From NCBI GenBank assembly GCA_041623475.1, contig JBFJWU010000101.1:1-9967 (forward strand): a stretch of DNA of 9,967 bases, written 5' to 3'. Shown here one piece after another: positions 1 to 7,776 of the stretch (the first letter of the stretch is position 1; every line of letters begins with the position of its first letter). This DNA comes from JBFJWU01 sp041623475 [NCBI: bacterium] (GTDB taxonomy: Bacteria > J088). A program made the position numbers and the translations under genes. The notes under the pieces are model-generated. The model saw nothing but the letters and a program-made list of their open reading frames with translations. It was not told the DNA's origin and did no database searches.

Positions 1-1208
1 AAGAGGCGGCGCAGTCGCAGGAACATTCCCCGTACACTCATCGAAAATGCCATCAATTCGTCGTCACTGATGATCATGGGCGGCGGCACGAACGCGTCTC
101 CAGTCGGATGCAATCCGCGTCGAATCAAGCGAATCGGCCGACTGACATCATTCATTGACAACCCGGTCGTGGACAACATAATCAAAACCATCAGGATCCC
201 GATCCCCGCGATCTTCCAGAACGTTACGTTCAGTCGTGCCAGGATTGATTCCGTGCCCAGTTCATACTCGAGATAGGTCGATTGCCTGCGATTGTTACTC
301 AAAACCAGGGGCCGGTAGAGCGTAAATGTCTCCGGGATCTTCTGGATCTCGACATCGTAATATGGGAACATTCCCAGCCAGAGTTGCGGCCTGGCAAAAA
401 TTCGTTCCAGTTCGACGGCGGTTTCCGACGGTTTGACCGTTACCGAAACAACGCCGGGAATCATTTCATTCAGTCCGGCGACCCGGTCCTGAAAATCGAA
501 CGTGTCACCGACGTACTGGTAAATCATTAATTCCGAAGCCATCAGCCGGTCCCTGGCAGCTCGAAACTCGGTTTCCAGGATCAGGTTTCGATTCAGTCCA
601 TAGGCGATGGTTGCGCTCAGCAGGGTCATGCCCACCAGCAACGAGCCGAATGCATACAGGTACTTTCGGCTGATCGTCCGCCGGCGTATCGCCATCGCCG
701 CGGTCCGGTCGACGGCCAGGCTTTCGATTGTGCGAAAGACGTTGCGGCGCAACAGGAAATACTGTGATGTCCAGTTCAGGAACACCGCACCCGTACCTGC
801 CGACAGGATCATTCCATCGCGATACCACGGCGCATCAGGGATCACGAATGCCCGAATAACGACAAAGATAATCGCGGCCATTTCCCACTGGAAAAATGCC
901 AGCCCACTGCCCCGCCACGGATACCGCAGCAACTCGTCGTAGACGTTCAATTCAGCAACGGGGTCGCCAACACCATTGCCCCGGTACCAGGCCCTCGTGT
1001 GTCGCAACCAGCGGCGGTTGAAGAAGAATTGAATACCACCACTGAGCGCAACAAACACCAACACGGTCGGAACAGCCATTTGGAATTCCGGCAGTCGGAA
1101 CCTGCCCAGCAGGAAAATCACACCCAGAGTCAGGCAGATACCAAAACCCGTGGTCCCGGCAAAAACCGCCGTTACCCGGGCATTAAAACTTCGCCAACTG
1201 GTTGCCAT
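1..1208 (-). CDS. Six-TM/HAMP membrane sensor, C-terminal part beyond window edge
   Basis: The minus frame is open without a stop from the ATG at 1208 to the left edge (402 residues seen, output domain missing). Hydrophobic segments lie near residues 12-34, 46-64, 103-123, 131-152, 184-204 and 329-349. A putative periplasmic region of about 120 residues sits between TM5 and TM6. A HAMP-like stretch (about 350-402, with NDVSRPIRLIRR and SDDEL) ends at the edge. The layout, and motifs such as RWL after TM2 and ELLRYP before TM3, match the N-terminal half of the upstream MCP-like gene (RWL, ELLYFP), so the two look like tandem paralogues. The output domain could be MCP, cyclase, GGDEF or kinase; this cannot be seen. 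GTG at 1214 or TTG at 1220 are alternative in-frame starts. I chose ATG 1208, 8 bp after the upstream stop, with GAG seven bases ahead. Sensor role is well supported; ligand and output are unknown. Confidence 0.8.
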   Translation of the reverse strand, partial: MATSWRSFNARVTAVFAGTTGFGICLTLGVIFLLGRFRLPEFQMAVPTVLVFVALSGGIQFFFNRRWLRHTRAWYRGNGVGDPVAELNVYDELLRYPWRGSGLAFFQWEMAAIIFVVIRAFVIPDAPWYRDGMILSAGTGAVFLNWTSQYFLLRRNVFRTIESLAVDRTAAMAIRRRTISRKYLYAFGSLLVGMTLLSATIAYGLNRNLILETEFRAARDRLMASELMIYQYVGDTFDFQDRVAGLNEMIPGVVSVTVKPSETAVELERIFARPQLWLGMFPYYDVEIQKIPETFTLYRPLVLSNNRRQSTYLEYELGTESILARLNVTFWKIAGIGILMVLIMLSTTGLSMNDVSRPIRLIRRGLHPTGDAFVPPPMIISDDELMAFSMSVRGMFLRLRRL

Positions 1209-1216
1209 TGCCACGC

Positions 1217-3754
1217 TCAATAATCCCGAAAGCGGAACTGCGAAAATGCGTCATGGAAACGACGTATCGCCCGTTCCAGGTTCTGTAGGCCACCACTGAT
1301 CAGCCGTGCTTCGGCAACGTTTTCTGCCATTCCCCGTTCCAGGTGGTCAAGGTTCTGGGCAACCTCGTCGACGTTGCGAAGTTGGTCAACGACGAAACTG
1401 TTGACGTGCGTTGCCATCGACCGAACCTGGTCGACGTGATCGGAAACAAAACGGCCCTTGGACACCTGGTACGAACTGTAATTACGAATCTGGTTGGTCC
1501 GCTCCTCGAGTTCCTCGATTTGTTGCAATCGCGCTGCCAGTCCATTCAGCAGATCGCCCAACAGTCGGGCAACCAACTGCGCCTGGCCTTCAAAGCTGAC
1601 GTGCCGAGTACGAATCGAATCCCGGTAGGAGCGAAGATCCTGGACAAAATGCTCAAAACGTTCTTCCAGCAGCATGAATGACTGGAACCGTGTCCGCGAG
1701 TCGCGCCAGATCGCGGAGCTCTCATTGGCCTCCGTTGATGCCGAATTCATCGATTCAACGAGGCCCAGCACATGCCCTTCGAGCCGGGTCGCGTACTTCA
1801 TCAGTCCAGCAATTTCCTCCATCAATCTCTCGACGGATGCCTGCGTTTCCTCGGCCAGGTCCTGGATCGTCTGGCTGATGACCGAAAAGGAGCGCCCTTC
1901 GTCCTTGGCCTTGACGCTGCGAATTGATGCATTGAGGCTCAACAACTTGGTGTCCTCGGCGACCTCGTGGATGGCCGACGCCACGTTGTTCAGTTCATCC
2001 ATGGTGCCGGTCAAATGATCGATCAGCATCGAGCTGTCCCGCAATGTGTCCTCGAGGTTTTGCACTTCGGACCGGGAGCGTTCGACAGATTCAAGTGTAA
2101 GCAGGTTCTGATCAGATGCCCTCACAACGAGCTGCCGTGACCGGCGGACGGTCTCCATCAAGTGTTCCAGCACATCATCAAGGTTCATAATGCTGCGCTT
2201 TGCTTCCTCGGCACCCGTGGAAAACGCAGTCAGGTCATCGCGACACGAATTGACCAGTGATTCGAGGTCCTTCAAGGAATCCTGGTAATTGGTAACCGTT
2301 TCCCGCGTGACGGTCGCAGCATTGTCCAGTTCCCGCAACACCATGCTCATCTCTGTGGCACTGCTGGACGTCTCTTCGCTGGCACGGGTTAACGACGACA
2401 CCGTCGCCTGCTGTCCGCTCAGGGATTGGGACAGTCGCGCCAATAACGATGATGTCAGTCCGATCAGGTTACTGTCTTCCTCGATCGTCTGGCGCAAATA
2501 GACCGCGTGCTCACGGACATTACCACTGAGCGACTGTGTACCCGACGTGCCTTTTTCCATTTGATTAAGCAGCGATGCCAGTCGATCACGTAGAAAATCC
2601 AACCGGAAAATCAGGTCGGCGATCTCATCGTCTTCGGGAACACGCTGGCCGTGGTTGAGAACACCCTGCCCCAACTGTTCTGCCCATTTTTCGACCCTGC
2701 GAACACTGCGGCTCAGGTCATGACTGGCCAGGAACGAAACCGTGAATATCAGAACCGCGCCGATCCCCGAGGCAATCATGAACAAGTAGATGTAGAACGA
2801 CAGCACGCCCCCAAAGTCGTTCCAGGGTACACCGCCGATCAGTGACAGGGATCCGTATTCGACCCGCGTCAACAGCCAGTCCCGGGCGTTCGGATCCTGC
2901 ATATTGCTGGATTTGGTCAGCACGCCCTTCAGTTCAGTCATTCCTGGAGGAGCCCACATCAGTGATCGGGCCATTTCATTGTCTGTGACCAGCAAGCCAC
3001 CGCCGAGAATCCGCCCGAATGTTTCGAGGATTTCCATTCGAACGTCATCATCGCGACCATCCAGCACTGTTCCCAGTGCCGGGCCGACCAACCGCAATGT
3101 TTCCTGTACTTGTGCCTGCCTGGAGGAAATCAATCCATTCCGCTGCACCCCGTAGCCGATAGACAGGACAAGCAGGATAACGACCAGTAACGAGAAACAA
3201 CTTTGCAGAATCAATTTCGCGCGGACTGTAAACGGCATCTGTCCCTCGCCCAGCCGTCTCTGGACCTCTTCACTTTGGGCGCTGAGAAACTGTTCCAGCT
3301 TGGGAAACAACAGAATTCGAAAGACAAACAGTTGCACAAACGAAACGACAGACCCTGCAGCCAGGATCAGGCTGAACACCACAAAACCGTTTCCGATTCC
3401 AGATTGTGACTCGACGACAAACAACCAGGCGGCCACTGCTCCAAATGCAATCCACAACGACGATGCCAGTACAACCGCCTTGAATGGGAAATAAAGCAGT
3501 TCCATTACGGTGTCGTACAGGTAGTCGGACGAATCCCCTGAACTCCATCGTTCGACGACAGCTTCACGCTGCAGCCAGCGCATGTGCATAAAATTCTGGA
3601 TAACCAGTGCCCAGATCAAAACCGCAAAGGCCTGCCACTGCCACGCCAGGAATGTTTCCAGGCTTGGCTCGCAAAAAACCCAGATTCCGATATCAACCAG
3701 TGCGGCGCCAATCAGCGACACCAGGACATTGATCACGGCAGCTTTACGAAACAC
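1217..3754 (-). CDS. Methyl-accepting chemotaxis-type transducer with six TM segments and HAMP
   Basis: An 845-aa membrane signal transducer. Hydrophobic segments lie near residues 7-27, 39-55, 93-114, 121-146, 182-202 and 316-342, with an external region of about 110 residues (203-315) between TM5 and TM6. HAMP follows (about 343-395, with DDEIADL). Next comes a long coiled coil with a methylation-helix-like stretch at 458-470 (RASEETSSSATEM) and an MCP signalling-tip region at about 590-640. The tip (VAEDTKLLSLNASIRSV, 598-614) is recognisable but altered against the usual QTNLLALNAAIEAARAGE. About 200 residues of further coiled coil follow, and there is no CheR-tethering pentapeptide at the C-terminus (ends FRDY). 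The start is GTG, overlapping the RodZ stop by one base (TAGTG), with AGAGG seven bases upstream. No che genes are in view. The family assignment is firm; the signal sensed, and whether it works through CheA/CheW, are unknown. Confidence 0.88.
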   Translation of the reverse strand: MFRKAAVINVLVSLIGAALVDIGIWVFCEPSLETFLAWQWQAFAVLIWALVIQNFMHMRWLQREAVVERWSSGDSSDYLYDTVMELLYFPFKAVVLASSLWIAFGAVAAWLFVVESQSGIGNGFVVFSLILAAGSVVSFVQLFVFRILLFPKLEQFLSAQSEEVQRRLGEGQMPFTVRAKLILQSCFSLLVVILLVLSIGYGVQRNGLISSRQAQVQETLRLVGPALGTVLDGRDDDVRMEILETFGRILGGGLLVTDNEMARSLMWAPPGMTELKGVLTKSSNMQDPNARDWLLTRVEYGSLSLIGGVPWNDFGGVLSFYIYLFMIASGIGAVLIFTVSFLASHDLSRSVRRVEKWAEQLGQGVLNHGQRVPEDDEIADLIFRLDFLRDRLASLLNQMEKGTSGTQSLSGNVREHAVYLRQTIEEDSNLIGLTSSLLARLSQSLSGQQATVSSLTRASEETSSSATEMSMVLRELDNAATVTRETVTNYQDSLKDLESLVNSCRDDLTAFSTGAEEAKRSIMNLDDVLEHLMETVRRSRQLVVRASDQNLLTLESVERSRSEVQNLEDTLRDSSMLIDHLTGTMDELNNVASAIHEVAEDTKLLSLNASIRSVKAKDEGRSFSVISQTIQDLAEETQASVERLMEEIAGLMKYATRLEGHVLGLVESMNSASTEANESSAIWRDSRTRFQSFMLLEERFEHFVQDLRSYRDSIRTRHVSFEGQAQLVARLLGDLLNGLAARLQQIEELEERTNQIRNYSSYQVSKGRFVSDHVDQVRSMATHVNSFVVDQLRNVDEVAQNLDHLERGMAENVAEARLISGGLQNLERAIRRFHDAFSQFRFRDY

Positions 3755-4560
3755 TAGTTTGCCTCTGGTTGATTGCTGTCCGAGTGTTCATCGAAACGAA
3801 ACGTGCGGCTGCGAACGCTGCCGGTCGAACCCAGGGACGCCTGCGGAATTCCATCCAGAAACAACTCGACACCGCCGGCGTTCCCGGATCGAAACACGAT
3901 TGACTCGGTGGCAGTAATCGTGACCGCCCGTCCACGACGAAGACTGCGTTCCTCTTCCGGACCGCCATCGGATTGCCACGAAATCCATGCATCATCAAGA
4001 CCGCGCACAGACAATCGATGAACTGGATCAACCTGGGTGTCAGAGGGTCCTGTCGTTGCAGTCACGTCCGCAGTCGCGTCCGTCATTGGCTGCGAATTTG
4101 CTGGTTCTGCCGAGGGTTGTTGCTGCCCCAGCAACGGCCACACGAACCATGCACTACCGACGAACCCGATCACCAGGACAAGTACAAGAATCGGTCCCCA
4201 GCGAATCGGGCGCCGGTCTTGAGGTTGGGCGTTTCCAGCACCGGTAAAAAGCGGGTTATCCCGTGCCACCATCGGTTTGCGCCGGTCGGATTCAAAATGC
4301 TCGGACTCAGAGTCAAGCCGCAGGAGCACATCCTCGACGTCCAGTCCGATTGCGCGCGCATATCCCTGGACAACCCCCCGGACATATACCTCCGCCGCAA
4401 ATCCGGTCCAATCGCCTTCTTCAAAGGCCTGCAAGCGACTGGTAGAAATACGGGTAAATTCCGAAACAAATTCGATCGTAACCCCACGAAGTTCCCGCTC
4501 GCGGCGCAAGAATGTGCCGATTCGTTCGGATCCATTGATGGCGCTCTCTTCGTCCGTCAT
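3754..4560 (-). CDS. rodZ: RodZ-like helix-turn-helix membrane protein
   Basis: A 268-aa protein with the RodZ architecture. An N-terminal Xre/HTH_25-type domain (about 12-80, beginning IGTFLRRERELRGVTIEF and including YVRGVVQGYARAIGLD) is followed by a charged linker. One TM segment lies at about 121-144. A Pro/Thr/Asp-rich external linker (145-180) leads to a C-terminal DUF4115-like beta domain (about 182-255), with the characteristic D-x-W-I-x-W opening and a GNAG turn at 226-229. In known systems RodZ links MreB filaments to the elongation machinery at the inner membrane and helps set cell shape. The ATG overlaps the stop of the upstream TPR lipoprotein by 4 bp (ATGA), which implies translational coupling. 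RodZ next to a PilF/Tgl-type lipoprotein and near rlmN is a conserved proteobacterial arrangement. The protein is slightly shorter than E. coli RodZ because the linkers are short. Confidence in the family is high; exact orthology is inferred. Confidence 0.9.
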   Translation of the reverse strand: MTDEESAINGSERIGTFLRRERELRGVTIEFVSEFTRISTSRLQAFEEGDWTGFAAEVYVRGVVQGYARAIGLDVEDVLLRLDSESEHFESDRRKPMVARDNPLFTGAGNAQPQDRRPIRWGPILVLVLVIGFVGSAWFVWPLLGQQQPSAEPANSQPMTDATADVTATTGPSDTQVDPVHRLSVRGLDDAWISWQSDGGPEEERSLRRGRAVTITATESIVFRSGNAGGVELFLDGIPQASLGSTGSVRSRTFRFDEHSDSNQPEAN

Positions 4561-5288
4561 CGAAGCAGTTTCAGGTACCTCGACGCTTCTTTACCCTGAT
4601 CGCCATCCGGATCCAGTTCGACAGCGCGCTCAAAATATTTACGTGCAGTCTTGCGCATTTTCAGTTTCATATAGGCCAACCCGGCGCGGACGTAGGGAGC
4701 GGGCTCCTTGGGACAGATCTCCAGAAGCGATCGGTACGTGTCTTTAGCTTCTTTCCAGTTCTGCTTTTTCATATATGTTTCGCCGGCCCAATAATAGGGC
4801 TCGCAAAAGTTCGGCTGCGCCCGAATCGCGCGATTGAATGCCTGCAGCGCTTCGTCGAACTGATTCGTCTGGAAATAGACGATGCCAATGTTAAACCACG
4901 CGTTCTCGGGATGGGCGTACAGGATATTGTCCAGCGCCTTGCGGAACGACTCCAGCGCCGAATCGTACTCGGTCAAGTCAAGGTATACGACCCCCAGGTT
5001 GTTCCAGGCGGCTGAGAATTCGCCATCCAGTTCCAACGCTGCCTGATATGCCTTGATGGCCCGCTCAGGCAATCCGCGTCCAAAATATGCCAGACCCAGC
5101 GCATTCCATACTTCGGGATCTTTATCGTGCTCCTGGCTGGCCGACTGCAAATGTCGAATTGCGTTGACATAGTCACCGGACGCAAGTGCGGACATGCCCA
5201 TATCGTGGCTGAACGAGGTCGACTTTTCCGGAGTTGAAGCGCACGCGACCAACCATCCGGCCAGTCCAATAATCAGGATTTTCTTCAT
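4557..5288 (-). CDS. TPR lipoprotein, Tgl/PilF (PilW) type IV pilus pilotin-like
   Basis: A 243-aa lipoprotein. The N-terminus has a lysine pair, a hydrophobic stretch and a lipobox LVAC with the lipidated Cys at residue 16. The remainder is about six tetratricopeptide repeats (roughly 24-57, 58-91, 92-125, 129-162, 163-195 and 198-231), several with clear W/Y-x-N-x-LG and A-x-x-x-Y/F-x-x-A signatures. The motif ALDNILYAHPENAWFNIG (118-135) resembles the middle repeats of PilF/Tgl proteins. These assist assembly of the PilQ secretin in the outer membrane for type IV pili. Residue 17 after the Cys is Ala rather than Asp, consistent with outer-membrane sorting. The start ATG is 11 bp after the upstream stop, with an AAGGG-like ribosome site. 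The end overlaps the RodZ-like start by 4 bp. No other pilus gene is visible, so the pilotin role rests on family and gene order. A generic TPR lipoprotein is the alternative. Confidence 0.85.
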   Translation of the reverse strand: MKKILIIGLAGWLVACASTPEKSTSFSHDMGMSALASGDYVNAIRHLQSASQEHDKDPEVWNALGLAYFGRGLPERAIKAYQAALELDGEFSAAWNNLGVVYLDLTEYDSALESFRKALDNILYAHPENAWFNIGIVYFQTNQFDEALQAFNRAIRAQPNFCEPYYWAGETYMKKQNWKEAKDTYRSLLEICPKEPAPYVRAGLAYMKLKMRKTARKYFERAVELDPDGDQGKEASRYLKLLR

Positions 5289-5299
5289 GAATTCTGCCC

Positions 5300-5854
5300 T
5301 TAGAATGATGCAATAAATCTGAATAATACTTTCCAGCTGTCCTGGTCCAGTTGAATACCTTCCAGTCGACCCAGAGACGGCATTGCGACATCGTGCGGAT
5401 CCGGTTCGTCGTCCAGGATCAGGATCGTTTCCGGATCCTCCATTCGTGTAGTCGAATCAAGCTCGGCCACGTGTCGACCGTGCCCGCCGAAGACCGGCAG
5501 TTTCGCCATCGACTCCCGCTTCTCCTGTTCGGTCATTTGCCCGAACTGGAAGTTTTCCATCAGGAACCCCAGTGACTCAACCGACTCGACAGCAAAATCA
5601 CGCTGGGCTCCGTAACTGTTGGGAGAGATCGGCTCATCCTCCTGATACAGCAAACCAACATTGTCATCGTAGAGGAAATAGTGGACAAACAGGCGAATCT
5701 TGTCATTCACCTGGCACCCGACAACCGTTGCTTCGCTGGCCTGCGACGGATAAGATTCCGCGCTCATCAGGTTCTGGTTACTTGACCTGTAGATTTCCAA
5801 TACCTGGTCAGGCGTCAACTGTGACAGGTCTTTCTCGCCAACAAAATCGATCAT
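5300..5854 (-). CDS. Uncharacterised acidic 184-aa protein
   Basis: No family was recognised. The 184-aa product is acidic and soluble-looking, with no signal peptide, TM segment or lipobox. The N-terminus (about 8-28) is probably helical, including LTPDQVLEIYRSS. Residues 43-70 look like two or three beta strands (TVVGCQV, IRLFVHYFLYDD, VGLLYQ). Residues 83-118 look helical and charged. An acidic segment contains ILILDDEPDPHD (144-155), and the C-terminus is WKVLFRFIASF. LILDDEPD superficially recalls a response-regulator acidic pocket, but there is no receiver domain around it. The ATG overlaps the mtnP stop by 4 bp (ATGA) and the stop is 11 bp before the Tgl-like gene, so it is clearly part of the operon. 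Good length, tight coupling and normal protein composition make it a real gene. A role linked to the pilus/RodZ/sensor part of the operon is only a guess. Confidence 0.8.
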   Translation of the reverse strand: MIDFVGEKDLSQLTPDQVLEIYRSSNQNLMSAESYPSQASEATVVGCQVNDKIRLFVHYFLYDDNVGLLYQEDEPISPNSYGAQRDFAVESVESLGFLMENFQFGQMTEQEKRESMAKLPVFGGHGRHVAELDSTTRMEDPETILILDDEPDPHDVAMPSLGRLEGIQLDQDSWKVLFRFIASF

Positions 5855-6705
5855 AAACGTGACGCCAGGAGTACATCCAGTTCGCGCTTGCGCCCTGCAG
5901 GCTGGTAGTCAGGGTTGGTTATCACGGCCCATTGGTTGGCTTGCGCGCATTGGCAGCTGTTGTTTGGCGGAAATTCCGCGATCAGCCCGGTCAGGATCCG
6001 GCGGCCCTTTTCGACATTCGCATTCAGTACTTCGATCACCTGCTCAACCGATACGGGTTCTTCATCGGTCTTCCAGCAGTCATAATCAGTTACAAAACAT
6101 ACGGTTGCGTAGCAAATCGCTGCCTCGCGGGCCAACCTGGCCTCTGTTCCGTTGGTCATACCGATAATGTCACAGCCCCACGACCGGTACAGTTCGCTCT
6201 CGGCCCGAGTGCTGAACTGAGGCCCCTCCATGCAAAGATATGTGCCTTTATGCAGTGTCTGCGGATGAACAGACTTTGACACCTGTGCAGCCAGTCCGGC
6301 CAACGCCGGGCAGATCGGATCTGCCGCTGAAACGTGTCCGACAATTCCGTCGCCAAAAAATGTCGTCTGGCGCTTCCAGGTCCGGTCAATGAACTGGTCG
6401 GGAACCATGATATCGCCGGGCCCCAGATCTTCTCGCAAGCTGCCAACGGCAGACAGGCTCAGGATCGAATCAACCCCCAGTTGCCGCAGAGCATAAATAT
6501 TTGCCGCGTAGGGTACTTCGGAAGGCAGCAACGTGTGCCCCGCCCCGTGCCGGGGCAGGAAGTAGACCGCCTGACCATCCAGGCGACCTTCCGTAATCGC
6601 TGCAGATGGCTGTCCCCACGGCGTTTCCAGCAGATGCGTTCCCTGAATTTCCAGGCCATTCAGTTCGTACAACCCGCTGCCGCCGATGACCCCGAGCACG
6701 GCCAT
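5851..6705 (-). CDS. mtnP: S-methyl-5'-thioadenosine phosphorylase
   Basis: A 284-aa enzyme of the trimeric purine nucleoside phosphorylase family. It cleaves 5'-methylthioadenosine (MTA) with phosphate to adenine and 5-methylthioribose-1-phosphate, the first step of methionine salvage. Seen: the phosphate-loop GGSG (8-11), PRHGAGH (51-57), GSLRE and PGDI (88-99), DQFIDRTW (103-110), MEGPQFSTRAES (159-170), MTN at 183-185 and TDYDCW (206-211). The paired Asp residues are those that favour a 6-aminopurine in MTAP, arguing against a plain guanosine/inosine phosphorylase. The substrate loop MTNGTEARLAREA differs from the usual MT-x-x-PE form. The C-terminal tail carries a CQC motif. ATG start with AAGGA eight bases upstream. 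It lies 18 bp after rlmN and overlaps the next gene by 4 bp. Methylthioinosine phosphorylase is the main alternative. MTA arises from SAM through polyamine synthesis and radical or AHL chemistry, so no specific partner in this operon is implied. Confidence 0.92.
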   Translation of the reverse strand: MAVLGVIGGSGLYELNGLEIQGTHLLETPWGQPSAAITEGRLDGQAVYFLPRHGAGHTLLPSEVPYAANIYALRQLGVDSILSLSAVGSLREDLGPGDIMVPDQFIDRTWKRQTTFFGDGIVGHVSAADPICPALAGLAAQVSKSVHPQTLHKGTYLCMEGPQFSTRAESELYRSWGCDIIGMTNGTEARLAREAAICYATVCFVTDYDCWKTDEEPVSVEQVIEVLNANVEKGRRILTGLIAEFPPNNSCQCAQANQWAVITNPDYQPAGRKRELDVLLASRL

Positions 6706-6723
6706 AAAAATTGTCCTTGGTAA

Positions 6724-7776
6724 TCAGGATTCCGCCGTATTTAACGTACCACAGGCAGCTTGAATCCTCTCCCCACGTGTTCGCCTGATAAAGGTCGGAA
6801 TTCCCTTGTCCTGCAGGCGTTTCTGGAAACTGAGCACCGCCTTGTGACCCGGCCTGTCATAACGGCTCCCCGGATAAGGGTTGAATGGAATCAAGTTGAC
6901 CCGGGCCGACACCAGGGCAGCTGTTTCCGCCAGTTCCCTGGCATCCTGCGAGGTCATATTGACCCCGGGTATCAGCACAACCTCCAATGTCAGCTTTCGC
7001 CGCCGTAATTGATCCCGATACGTCCGCATCAGTTCGATTAGCTGTTGTGCCGGCACACCTTTTTCGGCAGGTACAATCTGCTGCCGAACGTCTGGCCGCG
7101 CAGCGTGCAACGACACGGCCAGGTTAACCTGAGTTTCCGCAATCAGCCGTTCCAGGGGTGCAACCTGCCCTACTGTACTGACTGTAATCCGCGTCGGGGA
7201 AATACCCAACCCCTGATCTGAAGAGGTCATCCAGTCAATTGCGGTCCTGACATTTGACTCGTTGTGAAGAGGTTCACCCATCCCCATAAACACAACCTGG
7301 GTCAATCCGCCGTGGCCCGCGCGCTCCAGTCGCCAGTTGACGTCCAGCCATTGCCCGACAATCTCGCCAGCACCCAGATTCCGACCGAACCCCATATCGC
7401 CAGTGCTGCAGAAACTGCACGCCATGGCGCACCCAACCTGCGACGAAATGCACAGCGTGCGCCGATCCTTGTCGGGAATCATGACCGATTGGATTCGTTG
7501 CCCGTCCAGCAGCGTATAGACCCATTTCATGGTTTCGTCCGGGTCTACGAACTCGGTCGCGTCCGAGTACCATTGCCAATGATGACGGTCAAAATACTGG
7601 TTCTGCAGCCGTTCCGGCCACGTTGAGATAGCAGGAGTATTCGAGAGCGGGTTCTTCCGGTAGGCTTCAAACAACTGGCGTGCGCGATAGGATGGCTCGC
7701 CCATTGACTTCAGTTCCGCGACAACTTCTGCGGCGCCGGCGTTCATCCAGTGAGCCGGAATCGGCTCTTTACTCAC
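6724..7776 (-). CDS. rlmN: Dual-specificity 23S rRNA/tRNA adenine-C2 methyltransferase RlmN
   Basis: A 350-aa radical-SAM enzyme that forms 2-methyladenosine at 23S rRNA A2503 and position 37 of some tRNAs. The radical-SAM cluster motif CAMACSFC places the three [4Fe-4S] cysteines at 116, 120 and 123. C109 lies seven residues before C116, as does the resolving Cys118 of E. coli. The C-terminal AACGTL places the methyl-carrying cysteine at 342 (equivalent to C355). MGMGEP (164-169) is the SAM-binding GGE-type motif, and SLHAARPDVR is conserved. The N-terminal RNA-binding helical region (about 10-65) is typical. The GTG start at 7776 overlaps the upstream stop by 8 bp (GTGAGTAA). ATG at 7746 is an in-frame alternative costing 10 residues. 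All catalytic residues are present. RlmN, rather than Cfr, is indicated by the housekeeping operon context and the motif spacing. Confidence 0.96.
   Translation of the reverse strand: MSKEPIPAHWMNAGAAEVVAELKSMGEPSYRARQLFEAYRKNPLSNTPAISTWPERLQNQYFDRHHWQWYSDATEFVDPDETMKWVYTLLDGQRIQSVMIPDKDRRTLCISSQVGCAMACSFCSTGDMGFGRNLGAGEIVGQWLDVNWRLERAGHGGLTQVVFMGMGEPLHNESNVRTAIDWMTSSDQGLGISPTRITVSTVGQVAPLERLIAETQVNLAVSLHAARPDVRQQIVPAEKGVPAQQLIELMRTYRDQLRRRKLTLEVVLIPGVNMTSQDARELAETAALVSARVNLIPFNPYPGSRYDRPGHKAVLSFQKRLQDKGIPTFIRRTRGERIQAACGTLNTAES

Noticed and set aside
505-828. 107-codon minus-strand open frame inside the left-edge sensor
   Set aside because: Out of frame with the open sensor reading frame, which shows coherent TM segments and HAMP; this frame gives an Arg/Pro-rich shadow protein.
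3973-4599. 208-codon plus-strand open frame
   Set aside because: Wholly antisense to the clearly recognisable rodZ-like gene and the end of the TPR gene; its composition is that of a shadow frame.
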